A stretch of DNA of 64,000 nucleotides, taken from positions 99,809 to 163,808 of the forward strand of contig JAJRSK010000033.1 in the NCBI GenBank assembly GCA_024278835.1, read 5' to 3'. The stretch is from Campylobacterales bacterium. Its GTDB lineage: Bacteria > Campylobacterota > Campylobacteria > Campylobacterales > QNZT01. Every line of letters starts with the position of its first letter. Position 1 is the first letter of the stretch. The translations under genes were made by a program, and so were the position numbers. Below the pieces are notes generated by a model. It had not been told where the DNA came from and made no database searches. It saw only the letters and a list, made by a program, of their open reading frames with translations. Shown piece after piece: positions 1 through 7,945 of this stretch.

Positions 1-743
1 ACACTGGTGCAGGAACTGGCACAGATGGAGGAAGCAACACAGGCGGTGGAACTGACATTGGTAATCTAGGAACATCCCATACTAGTGATACAGATATCAA
101 CCGTTTTTATATCAATGGTTTACACAATATCAAAACCAAGTATAGTAGACTAGTTCCCTATGTTTATGGTGGTTTCGGATACGAGCATGTTGAAAATGAG
201 TTAGCAGACAATGACTCTCAAGGGTTCTTTAATGCTGGTGGTGGTCTCAAGTTTAAAGTTAATGATAGATTTAACCTTGTCTCTGACATTCAAGGTATCA
301 AAAAATTTAGAAGCCATGATTTTGACATCTTAGGTAGCATTGGTGTAGGATACCTCTTTGGTTCTCTTTTTCAACCTGAACCTGAGTCACTAGTAGCATC
401 AGGGTTAGAAGATATCCAACCGGTAACACCAAAAAGAGAAATAACAGTCATCAAAGTAGCACCACAACCTCTTGCAATTGCTCCTGTCATGGCTGCACCA
501 ACAGGTGAGTACTACGTACAAATGGCAGCTGGGTTCAAAACAAACATGGAGACTGGTTGTAAACATACAAAAGACTTAAGAGACGCCGGTATCGACTACG
601 ATATCAAGTATACCACTATCAAAGGTAGAAATGCTGCTCTTGTTGTCGTAGGACCATTTGAGACTAAAGAAGAGGCAAAAAGCCAACTCCCGTCTCTAAG
701 AAGATATTCAAAAGATGCTTTTGTTAAAAGAATAAAAAACTAA
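1..743 (+). CDS. Outer-membrane beta-barrel protein with C-terminal SPOR domain (5' end outside window)
   Basis: The frame is open from base 3, so this is the C-terminal part of a longer protein. The visible first part (to about residue 120) has a Gly/Thr-rich loop and alternating aromatic strands such as PYVYGGFGYEH and GSIGVGYLFGSLF, as in small surface-antigen barrels. A Pro/Val-rich linker follows, then a SPOR domain beginning EYYVQMAAGF and ending with the typical VVVGPFETKEEA segment. SPOR domains bind glycan strands stripped of stem peptides, so I infer a barrel tethered to peptidoglycan. The protein at 6923-7849 has the same layout. A hairpin terminator follows at 758-777. Confidence 0.75.
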   Translation, partial: TGAGTGTDGGSNTGGGTDIGNLGTSHTSDTDINRFYINGLHNIKTKYSRLVPYVYGGFGYEHVENELADNDSQGFFNAGGGLKFKVNDRFNLVSDIQGIKKFRSHDFDILGSIGVGYLFGSLFQPEPESLVASGLEDIQPVTPKREITVIKVAPQPLAIAPVMAAPTGEYYVQMAAGFKTNMETGCKHTKDLRDAGIDYDIKYTTIKGRNAALVVVGPFETKEEAKSQLPSLRRYSKDAFVKRIKN

Positions 744-757
744 CAAAGCTTGCTATT

Positions 758-777
758 CAAGTGGCAAAAGCCGCTTG
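758..777 (+). terminator. Hairpin terminator after the SPOR barrel gene
   Basis: CAAGTGGC, loop AAAA, then GCCGCTTG (one G-T pair), followed by a pyrimidine-rich run GATCTCTTCTCTTT. It lies 15 bases past the stop codon. The rest of the interval to the flgA start is AT-rich and holds no other gene that I can see. Confidence 0.6.
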
Positions 778-849
778 GATCTCTTCTCTTTAAAAAGCCA
801 TTTATCTATTTTCGATACAATCATACACTTACATTTAAGGATATGAAAA

Positions 850-1539
850 TTGCTCTTTTTACGAAAATACATCGTAGTTTTTCTCATACTATTTTCATGC
901 TCCCTAAAAGCGGATACAGCCCAAAACAATATTATCAAAACTGCTATAGAAAATAAATTTTTAGAAATTTATCCTACACTTTCAATCTCAGAAGTCACCA
1001 TAAAACCCTTAGGAAAAATGCCAAAAAAATTTCAAAATTATCAGATAGATACCATCTTTCTCTCCCATTCATCACTCAAAAGAAATCACGGCACATTTTC
1101 AATTCTCTACACCAATAGCAAAAAAAAGAAAAAACGTTTTTTCAAGTTTCACCTAGATGGCACCATCGGCGTATATGTCTCTCAAAGAAATATAAAAAGA
1201 GCCCAAGCTATCAACAACAACTATGTTATTTACAAAGAGATACCTTTTAAAAATATTCCAACACTTCCTATCTCTCAAAAACATTTTTATGATTATGAAA
1301 GCAAAAGAAGTATCAAAGAGGGAAAAATCATCACCATCTCTGACGTCAGACGTATTTTAGATATCAAAAGAGGTGCTCTTGTAGATGGTACCCTATACGA
1401 TGGCGCCGTAGTCCTCACATTTAAAGTCAAAGCAATAGAAGAGGGACACATAGGAGACATCATCAAAGTCAAAAGAGGACATTATAAAAAATTCAACGCC
1501 CTTATCACTTCCAAAAACAGTGTGGATATCATAGAATGA
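850..1539 (+). CDS. flgA: Flagellar P-ring assembly chaperone FlgA
   Basis: Periplasmic chaperone for the flagellar P-ring subunit FlgI. The 229-residue protein starts with a signal peptide (hydrophobic stretch about residues 8-20, then Cys-Ser-Leu-Lys-Ala). It ends in an SAF-type domain in which SIKEGKIITISDVR, ALVDGTLYDGAVV and GHIGDIIKVKRGHYKKF match the FlgA pattern. The only usable start is TTG at 850, because a stop sits two codons upstream in frame; TAAGGA at about 836-841 is well placed for it. The stop overlaps the ubiX start by 4 bases. The same gene heads the corresponding C. jejuni operon, as I recall. Confidence 0.85.
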   Translation: MLFLRKYIVVFLILFSCSLKADTAQNNIIKTAIENKFLEIYPTLSISEVTIKPLGKMPKKFQNYQIDTIFLSHSSLKRNHGTFSILYTNSKKKKKRFFKFHLDGTIGVYVSQRNIKRAQAINNNYVIYKEIPFKNIPTLPISQKHFYDYESKRSIKEGKIITISDVRRILDIKRGALVDGTLYDGAVVLTFKVKAIEEGHIGDIIKVKRGHYKKFNALITSKNSVDIIE

Positions 1540-2060
1540 AAATTATACTAGCCATCACAGGTGCATCTGGCGTGAGCCTCGCACAAAAATTTGTCGCCTC
1601 ACTTCCTCCGAAGACAGAAGTTTTTATCATACAATCTCAAAATGCCAAAACAGTATTTAAAAAAGAGGAAAATATCGAAGTTCTGGATGATGCAGATATC
1701 GCTGCCAAAGTAGCATCAGGCTCTTTTAAGTGTGACGCTATGATAGTACTTCCTTGTAGTATGAATACTTTGGCAAAGATTTCTTCTGGAATTTGTGACA
1801 ATCTTACCACCAGAACTGCCTCTGTCATGATAAAAGAGCAGCGAAAACTCATTTTAGCCCCCAGAGAGATGCCATTTTCTGCTATTGCTTTGGAAAATAT
1901 GCTAAAATTAGCCCGTTTGCAAGTCATCATAGCCCCTCCTATTTTAGGCTACTATAGCAATCCTTCCACACTCGGGGATATGGAAGATTTTCTCATAGGA
2001 AAGTGGTTTGACTTGATAGGCATAGAACACACATTATTTAAACGATGGGGAGAGAGATGA
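1536..2060 (+). CDS. ubiX: Flavin prenyltransferase UbiX
   Basis: Makes prenylated FMN, the cofactor of UbiD-type decarboxylases. The N-terminus MKIILAITGASGVSLAQKF is the flavoprotein signature, and PREMPFSAIALENMLKL near residue 110 is the conserved UbiX prenyl/phosphate-binding region. At 174 residues it is slightly short for the family. Its likely client is the UbiD-family enzyme at 7946-9757. It overlaps flgA by 4 bases and coaD by 4 bases, so it is translationally coupled on both sides. Confidence 0.9.
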   Translation: MKIILAITGASGVSLAQKFVASLPPKTEVFIIQSQNAKTVFKKEENIEVLDDADIAAKVASGSFKCDAMIVLPCSMNTLAKISSGICDNLTTRTASVMIKEQRKLILAPREMPFSAIALENMLKLARLQVIIAPPILGYYSNPSTLGDMEDFLIGKWFDLIGIEHTLFKRWGER

Positions 2061-2548
2061 AAAAAATAGCACTATATCCAGGTACCTTTGATCCTGTGAC
2101 CAATGGACATATCGATATCATTAGACGGGCAAAAACTATTTTTGATGAGGTGATTGTTGCTATTGCAGAATCAACCGATAAAAGACCTATGTTTTCACTG
2201 CCAAGACGTAAAGAGATGTTAGAAATCGCAACATCAGATATGCCTGGTATTCGTATCGAAACCTTTGATACACTATTAGTAGATTTTGCTAAAGATATGA
2301 AAACTAACAATATCATTAGGGGGCTTCGTGCGATTAGTGATTTTGAGTATGAGCTGCAACTCTCTTATGCAAACTCTTCACTCAACCCAGATATCGAAAC
2401 CATCTTTTTGATGCCAACCCTTGAAAACGCTTTTATCAGTTCCTCTGTGGTACGTGCTATATTAAAGCATAGTGGCCCTATCAATCACTTAGTGCCCAAA
2501 GAGATTTTACCTCTCATTGATAAGGATAGCTATGTATGTAGTATTTGA
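2057..2548 (+). CDS. coaD: Phosphopantetheine adenylyltransferase CoaD
   Basis: Transfers AMP from ATP to 4'-phosphopantetheine in coenzyme A synthesis. PGTFDPVTNGHIDII holds the nucleotidyltransferase TxGH motif, and AFISSSVVRAI is the C-terminal ISSxxxR motif. I place the start at 2057 (MKKIALYPG, 163 residues) rather than the in-frame ATG at 2045, because GGGGAGAG at 2047-2054 then acts as the ribosome site and an ATGA overlap with ubiX is formed. Confidence 0.93.
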   Translation: MKKIALYPGTFDPVTNGHIDIIRRAKTIFDEVIVAIAESTDKRPMFSLPRRKEMLEIATSDMPGIRIETFDTLLVDFAKDMKTNNIIRGLRAISDFEYELQLSYANSSLNPDIETIFLMPTLENAFISSSVVRAILKHSGPINHLVPKEILPLIDKDSYVCSI

Positions 2549-3107
2549 GGGTGTAGATACCTCGGGGAAAAGTACACAGCTTGACCTCTTGCACGCACAC
2601 TTTCCTGATGCCATAAAAACAAAAGAACCTGGCGGCACAGTACTGGGCATGACACTAAGAGAATTAATACTCCATAAAGGAGTCAATAACCATAAAACTG
2701 AACTATTTCTCTTTTTAGCTGATCGCGCCGAACACTACAAGGATATCATTGAACCCTCTTATGATAAGATGATACTATCTGACCGTGGACTTATCTCTGG
2801 CATCGCGTATGCTTTGGCCAACCACAAGAGCTATGAGATGGACTTTCTCATCAGGCTCAACCGTTTTGCATTAGATGAAACCCTGCCAGACAAAGTAGTT
2901 TTACTACTCACCAATGAAACACTCATTAAAGAGAGATTGGGTGAGAAAAATGCTGACTTTATTGAGAAAAGAGGGATTGCATATCTACTCAAAATTCAAA
3001 CTATCATGATAGATGTTTTAGAGGCTCTAGCCATCGACTATATCACCATTGATGCCAGCAAAACAAGAGAACTTATACACCAAGAGATAAAGGATTTTAT
3101 AGCATGA
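2532..3107 (+). CDS. tmk: Thymidylate kinase
   Basis: Phosphorylates dTMP to dTDP. The P-loop FEGVDTSGKSTQ is at residues 5-16, the DR motif is in LFLADRAEHY, and the lid region is SDRGLISGIAYAL. The start at 2532 (MYVVFEGVD, 191 residues) is favoured over the upstream TTG at 2517 because TAAGGA at 2521-2526 is a good ribosome site for it. The gene overlaps coaD by 17 bases and hisS by 4. CTATCATGATAG, a member of the dispersed palindrome family, is at 3001-3012 and encodes Thr-Ile-Met-Ile-Asp. Confidence 0.92.
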   Translation: MYVVFEGVDTSGKSTQLDLLHAHFPDAIKTKEPGGTVLGMTLRELILHKGVNNHKTELFLFLADRAEHYKDIIEPSYDKMILSDRGLISGIAYALANHKSYEMDFLIRLNRFALDETLPDKVVLLLTNETLIKERLGEKNADFIEKRGIAYLLKIQTIMIDVLEALAIDYITIDASKTRELIHQEIKDFIA

Positions 3108-4306
3108 TAAAAGCACTAAAAGGGATGAAAGACACCCTAGACCCACAAAATAGAAAGTTTGAATACTTTATCGAAAACACCACAAGAATCGTCAAAAAAT
3201 ATGGGTATAGCTTTATAGAGAGCCCTATCTTAGAGGAGACCATACTCTTTAAAAGATCTGTTGGTGAAAGCAGTGATATCGTCGGCAAAGAGATGTACCA
3301 GTTTACCGATAAAGGAGGCAATGATGTCTGCCTACGTCCAGAAGGTACCGCCGGTATCGTGCGTGCTTTTGTCGAAGCCAAAATGGATCGTATCGGAGGG
3401 ATAAACCGCTATTTTTACTATGGTCCTATGTTTCGTTATGAAAGACCACAAAAGGGAAGGTTTAGACAATTTCACCAGTTTGGGTGCGAAAGCTTTGGTG
3501 AATCAAACCCTCTAGAAGATGCTAATATCATTATCATGATAAAAGAGATTTTAGACTTTTTTGGCGTCAATTATACCATTGAGTTAAATTCCCTGGGTTG
3601 TCCAACTTGTCTTCCACCATTTCGTGAAAAACTCGTCTCTTTTTTAAATGCTACAGAAGGGTTTTGTGAAGATTGTCTCAGACGAAGAGAGACCAACCCA
3701 ATCCGAGTATTTGATTGTAAAAATCCAAACTGCCAAACACTCTTAACCCCTGCTCCAAGATTAAATTCTGAACTCTGCCAAGCATGTAAAAGTGACTTTG
3801 ATATCGTTACAAAAACCTTAGATTCTGTTAATATCAATTATGAACTCAATCCAAACTTAGTCCGCGGACTTGACTACTACTCCAAAACAGCTTTCGAGTT
3901 TGTCTCATCAGACTTAGGTGCACAAAATGCCGTTGCTGGGGGTGGACGCTATGATAAACTTGTAGAGTACCTAGATGGTCGCCCTACCCCTGCTATCGGC
4001 TTTGCTATAGGGATAGAGAGGCTACTTGACATGATAGAACTTCAAGAAGAAAAACGAGAAGGCTATTATTTTGGTGCTCTTTGTGGAGAGGCAAAAGAGA
4101 GTCTCTTTTCACAAGCACACAAACAGCTACAAAGTGACAAAGTAATTCATAACTATGACGTTAAAAGTCTCAAAGCCCACCTCAAAGGGGCAGATAAAGC
4201 ACATGCTAGATACTGTGCTATCATAGGGGAAGATGAGTTGAAAAACGGTGTAGTTTGGATTAAAGACTTAAGAGAAAAAAATGAAGAATTGAGACCCTTA
4301 CATTAA
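3104..4306 (+). CDS. hisS: Histidyl-tRNA synthetase
   Basis: Class II synthetase charging tRNA-His. Motif 2 is RYERPQKGRFRQFHQFG at about residues 110-126, and the histidine-specific segments are GLDYYSKTAFEF (HisA-type) and AVAGGGRYDKLV. At 400 residues it has a short anticodon-binding domain, which I regard as usual for this phylum. A Cys-rich stretch lies around residues 160-230 (CPTC, CEDC, CQAC), which suggests a zinc-binding insertion. Start overlaps tmk by 4 bases. Confidence 0.93.
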   Translation: MIKALKGMKDTLDPQNRKFEYFIENTTRIVKKYGYSFIESPILEETILFKRSVGESSDIVGKEMYQFTDKGGNDVCLRPEGTAGIVRAFVEAKMDRIGGINRYFYYGPMFRYERPQKGRFRQFHQFGCESFGESNPLEDANIIIMIKEILDFFGVNYTIELNSLGCPTCLPPFREKLVSFLNATEGFCEDCLRRRETNPIRVFDCKNPNCQTLLTPAPRLNSELCQACKSDFDIVTKTLDSVNINYELNPNLVRGLDYYSKTAFEFVSSDLGAQNAVAGGGRYDKLVEYLDGRPTPAIGFAIGIERLLDMIELQEEKREGYYFGALCGEAKESLFSQAHKQLQSDKVIHNYDVKSLKAHLKGADKAHARYCAIIGEDELKNGVVWIKDLREKNEELRPLH

Positions 4307-4308
4307 CG

Positions 4309-6138
4309 ATGCAAAATTATGGAATAGACCTCTGGTCGGATAATAACTATATCATTGACAAAGATACACTTAGGGTTAACTACGCTTCTAAACCCTCTCT
4401 CTTAGAGATTGTTACAGAGATTAGAAAAGATGGTAAACGAGGACCTCTACTACTTCGTTTCCCCCATCTGATAGAGAAACAAATTGATGCCCTCTTTCAT
4501 CATTTTTCACGTGTTTTTGACGAATTACACTATTCTGGTAGTTTTAAAGCTGTTTTTCCACTCAAAGTCAACCAATACCCAAACTTTATCAAAGCACTCC
4601 TAGAAAAAGGAGAAAAGTATCACTATGGTTTAGAAGCTGGCAGTAAAGCTGAACTACTTATCGCCATGACATACATCAATGACAACGCCCCTATCCTTGT
4701 CAATGGATTTAAAGATAAAGAACTCATCAAGATGGCATTTTTATCCGCAAAAATGCAACAAGACATCACCATAACTATCGAAGGTATTAATGAATTAAAA
4801 AGCATCATTGCTGTGGCAAAAGAGGAAGGCTCACCCTTACCCAAAATCGGCTTACGGGTAAAATTACATAGTGCCGGTATTGGTCTGTGGGCTAAGAGCG
4901 GTGGTATCAACTCCAAGTTTGGACTCACCTCCACAGAGCTCATAGAAGCGATGACTTTGATGAAAGAGCATGGCTTACTCACACAATTCACCATGATACA
5001 TTTTCATATCGGCTCACAGATGACCAATATAGCACCACTTAAAAAAGCCCTTAAAGAAGCAGGAAATATCTATACAGACTTGATAAATTTAGGTGCACAC
5101 AATCTACATACCATTAATTTAGGTGGTGGTTTGGCTATCGAATATTCTCAAAATATTGCCTCCCCACAGATACACTACTCCCTAGAAGAGTATGCCAACG
5201 ATGTCGTCTTTATGCTTCAGACTATTGCTAAAGCCAAAGGTGTCACTGAGCCAAATATCACAATAGAATCAGGCAGATTTGTCGCCGCGCCGCATGCACT
5301 CCTCATTGCACCAGTTTTTGAACTCTTTTCAAAAGAATATTCGGAGAAAGCACTCAAGTTAAAAGATAATAATCCCCCACTTATTGATGAATTAAATGCA
5401 CTATATCTTGACATAAACAAAAAAAATGCCAGAGAATTTTTACATGATAGTTTTGATCATCTGAATTCTCTTTTTACCCTTTTTGATCTTGGCTATATCA
5501 ATCTTATAGATAGATCCAATGCAGAGATTTTGGTGCATCTTATCATGAAAAAATCTATTCTTCTTTTAAAAGATCAACACTTGGATGAACTTTTGAAAAT
5601 GCAAGAACATATCCAAGAGAAGTACCTCGTCAATTTTTCTCTATTTCAAAGTATGTCAGATTTTTGGGGTCTCAAGCAACACTTTCCTGTGATGCCCCTC
5701 TCCAAGCTTGATGAAAAACCAACCCATACTGCCAACCTCTGGGATATCACATGTGACAGCGATGGTGAAATACCCTTTGATGAGAAAGATCCCCTCTATC
5801 TTCATAGTGTAGATATAGAAAAAGAAGATTATTTTTTAGGTTTTTTTCTCACTGGTGCGTATCAAGAAGTCTTAGGGATGCGCCACAATCTCTTTACCCA
5901 TCCTACCGAAGCGACTATTATGATAGAGGATAATGGATATAAAATTGAAAATATCACAGAGTCCTCTTCAATAATTGATATTTTAGACGATTTAGATTAT
6001 GATACAAGTGATATAAAAAAACGTTTGTACATGCACATAAAAGAAAGCCATTTTATTAAAAAAGACGAAAAAGAAAATATCTTAACTATTTTAGATATAT
6101 TACTTCGTGAAAATGGTTACCTAAAAACCACCAACTAG
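4309..6138 (+). CDS. speA: Biosynthetic arginine decarboxylase SpeA
   Basis: PLP-dependent fold III enzyme giving agmatine, the first step of the arginine route to polyamines. AVFPLKVNQYP contains the PLP lysine, and HFHIGSQMTNI and NLGGGLAIEY are the conserved barrel segments. The length of 609 residues is normal for the family. It follows hisS by 2 bases without a strong ribosome site, so coupled translation is likely. No other polyamine gene is in the window. Confidence 0.93.
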   Translation: MQNYGIDLWSDNNYIIDKDTLRVNYASKPSLLEIVTEIRKDGKRGPLLLRFPHLIEKQIDALFHHFSRVFDELHYSGSFKAVFPLKVNQYPNFIKALLEKGEKYHYGLEAGSKAELLIAMTYINDNAPILVNGFKDKELIKMAFLSAKMQQDITITIEGINELKSIIAVAKEEGSPLPKIGLRVKLHSAGIGLWAKSGGINSKFGLTSTELIEAMTLMKEHGLLTQFTMIHFHIGSQMTNIAPLKKALKEAGNIYTDLINLGAHNLHTINLGGGLAIEYSQNIASPQIHYSLEEYANDVVFMLQTIAKAKGVTEPNITIESGRFVAAPHALLIAPVFELFSKEYSEKALKLKDNNPPLIDELNALYLDINKKNAREFLHDSFDHLNSLFTLFDLGYINLIDRSNAEILVHLIMKKSILLLKDQHLDELLKMQEHIQEKYLVNFSLFQSMSDFWGLKQHFPVMPLSKLDEKPTHTANLWDITCDSDGEIPFDEKDPLYLHSVDIEKEDYFLGFFLTGAYQEVLGMRHNLFTHPTEATIMIEDNGYKIENITESSSIIDILDDLDYDTSDIKKRLYMHIKESHFIKKDEKENILTILDILLRENGYLKTTN

Positions 6139-6152
6139 AAGGAAAATACCTT

Positions 6153-6869
6153 ATGAGTAAATGCTCACTCTACCAAGTTATCAAAGAAGATTTAGCCACA
6201 CCATGGAAAAATGATCCCGCTATTACTTCAAGATTGGAACTTTTTACCAATTATCCTGGCGTGTGGGCTCTGATTAATTATAGAGTAGCACATCGACTTC
6301 ATAACCGTAATTGGAAGATTCTTGCCCGTATGCTGATGGGTATCTCACAAATCTTCACTAACATTGATATCCATCCAGGGTGTAAAATAGGTAAACGTGT
6401 TTTTATCGATCACGGATTTGGTGTGGTTATCGGTGAAACTGCCATTATTGAAGATGAAGTACTCATCTATCAAGGTGTCACACTGGGAGGGGTAAGTTTG
6501 GATAGAGATGTTAAACGACATCCAACCATCAAAAAAGGAGCAGTTATCGGTGGTGGTGCTAAGGTCCTAGGAAATATTGAGATAGGTGAAAATGCAAGGG
6601 TTGGAGCCAACTCCGTAGTGGTAAAATCTGTTCCTGCTGAGTGTACCGCAGTAGGTATTCCTGCACGTGTCATAAACAAAGGTAAAGACAAAGCACAACT
6701 CTCACACAATAAAATCCCTGATATCAACAAGCAACTCTTCATATATCTCTCAAAAAGATTGTCAGTGTTAGAAGACGCCCTTCTCAATCATCATGAAAAT
6801 GCACTAGTTGAAAAAGATCATGAATTAGAAAAAATGTATAAAGATTTCATTGAAACGATGGATAATTAA
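6153..6869 (+). CDS. cysE: Serine O-acetyltransferase CysE
   Basis: Makes O-acetylserine for cysteine synthesis. The left-handed hexapeptide-repeat region runs from about IHPGCKIGKRVFIDHGFGV to VGIPARVI, with the catalytic His in FIDHGFGVVIGETA. The 238-residue length and the extended charged C-terminal tail fit the family. Last gene of the forward operon; the start follows GAAGGAAA. A strong bidirectional hairpin ends the operon at 6885-6912. Confidence 0.93.
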   Translation: MSKCSLYQVIKEDLATPWKNDPAITSRLELFTNYPGVWALINYRVAHRLHNRNWKILARMLMGISQIFTNIDIHPGCKIGKRVFIDHGFGVVIGETAIIEDEVLIYQGVTLGGVSLDRDVKRHPTIKKGAVIGGGAKVLGNIEIGENARVGANSVVVKSVPAECTAVGIPARVINKGKDKAQLSHNKIPDINKQLFIYLSKRLSVLEDALLNHHENALVEKDHELEKMYKDFIETMDN

Positions 6870-6884
6870 AAGATAAAGAAGAAG

Positions 6885-6912
6885 TAGAGAATGTCACTAA
6901 GGACATTCTCTA
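6885..6912. terminator. Bidirectional terminator between convergent cysE and the SPOR barrel gene
   Basis: Perfect 11-bp stem: TAGAGAATGTC at 6885-6895, loop ACTAAG, GACATTCTCTA at 6902-6912. It lies midway between two convergent stop codons, so it can serve both transcripts, although flanking U-runs are poor. Confidence 0.6.
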
Positions 6913-6922
6913 TAAGGTATAA

Positions 6923-7849
6923 CTACTTTCTCGTACTATAAACAAAAGCGTCACATTGAATTGTTTTCTTGATTTCACACAATGCTTCAAAAGCATCTTT
7001 TTTACACTGATATGGACCAACAAGAAGTCTATTAACTTGTGTACCACTTGGATTTGTCGAAACAAAATCTCTGTGTGTATAACCATTGACATCTAATTTA
7101 TTGATAAGTGCCATATTTTTGATTTTTTCATCACAATTTGTACACTTAAGCTCTGAAGCCACTTGTACATAATAGCTATTATCACATCTATCTGTATAGT
7201 TGATAGGCGTTGTACATACTTGGATAGTTTGTGCAGGCGATGCAATCGTTACAATTTTTTCAACTTCTTTTACTACCACTTTTTCTATCACTCTCGTACC
7301 ACCACCAAAAGCATAGGCTAAACCAAGTGTAGGTACGACATCAATCGTTTCACATTTGTCTTTTCTTAGAACTCTTACTTCTGGATTAAGACTGAGTCTA
7401 TCTGTTAGTGCAACAGCTGCACCCACACCAGCATCAAGGAACCATTGTCCAGAGCATGAACCACTTGGCGTTGTTACACCATCTTCGTAGTTTTCATAAC
7501 CGCCACCCGCTAAGATGTATGGCGTGATATTATGCCATGGTGTCGATTTTCTAAGGAGACCATTCACGGCAAATCTATTTACAGACGTTGAATCACTACC
7601 ATTTAATGTTGTCGCATTAGCACGGTTAAAATCAGCATCTATCACTCTCTCATAACCAACTCGTAGACCCACATTATCATTAAAATATGTATTAAGATTT
7701 ACACCTACAACGGGGGCATCATCAACAACACAATCACTATCAGCAAAATTATAACCACCGTAAACATTAACGTCTGAGGTATAATCACTCGCCAGTACGG
7801 AAGAACTTAAGACTACAACTGCAGAACAAGTAAACAAAAACTTTCTCAT
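6923..7849 (-). CDS. Outer-membrane beta-barrel protein with Cys-rich C-terminal SPOR-like domain
   Basis: 308 residues. A signal peptide (MRKFLFTCSAVVVLSSSVLA) is followed by an eight-strand-type barrel (DVNVYGGYNFADSD, NVGLRVGYERVI, TPYILAGGGYEN, SLNPEVRVLR, LGLAYAFGGG). A Val/Glu linker follows, then a SPOR-like module from SYYVQVASEL to LLVGPYQCKKDAF. Five cysteines lie inside the SPOR module and two more just before it. The start at 7849 is chosen over 7906 because AGGAGTC is well placed upstream and a clean signal peptide results. The architecture matches the partial protein at 1-743; the flgA-cysE operon lies between them. I infer an OmpA-like role with SPOR in place of the OmpA domain. 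Confidence 0.8.
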   Translation of the reverse strand: MRKFLFTCSAVVVLSSSVLASDYTSDVNVYGGYNFADSDCVVDDAPVVGVNLNTYFNDNVGLRVGYERVIDADFNRANATTLNGSDSTSVNRFAVNGLLRKSTPWHNITPYILAGGGYENYEDGVTTPSGSCSGQWFLDAGVGAAVALTDRLSLNPEVRVLRKDKCETIDVVPTLGLAYAFGGGTRVIEKVVVKEVEKIVTIASPAQTIQVCTTPINYTDRCDNSYYVQVASELKCTNCDEKIKNMALINKLDVNGYTHRDFVSTNPSGTQVNRLLVGPYQCKKDAFEALCEIKKTIQCDAFVYSTRK

Positions 7850-7945
7850 TAAAAGACTCCTAGAATTTAAAATTTCATAAATATATTTAATATATTCAGT
7901 CAACATTGAAATATTTTATTGTTATTTAGCTTAAGGTAACATCTA

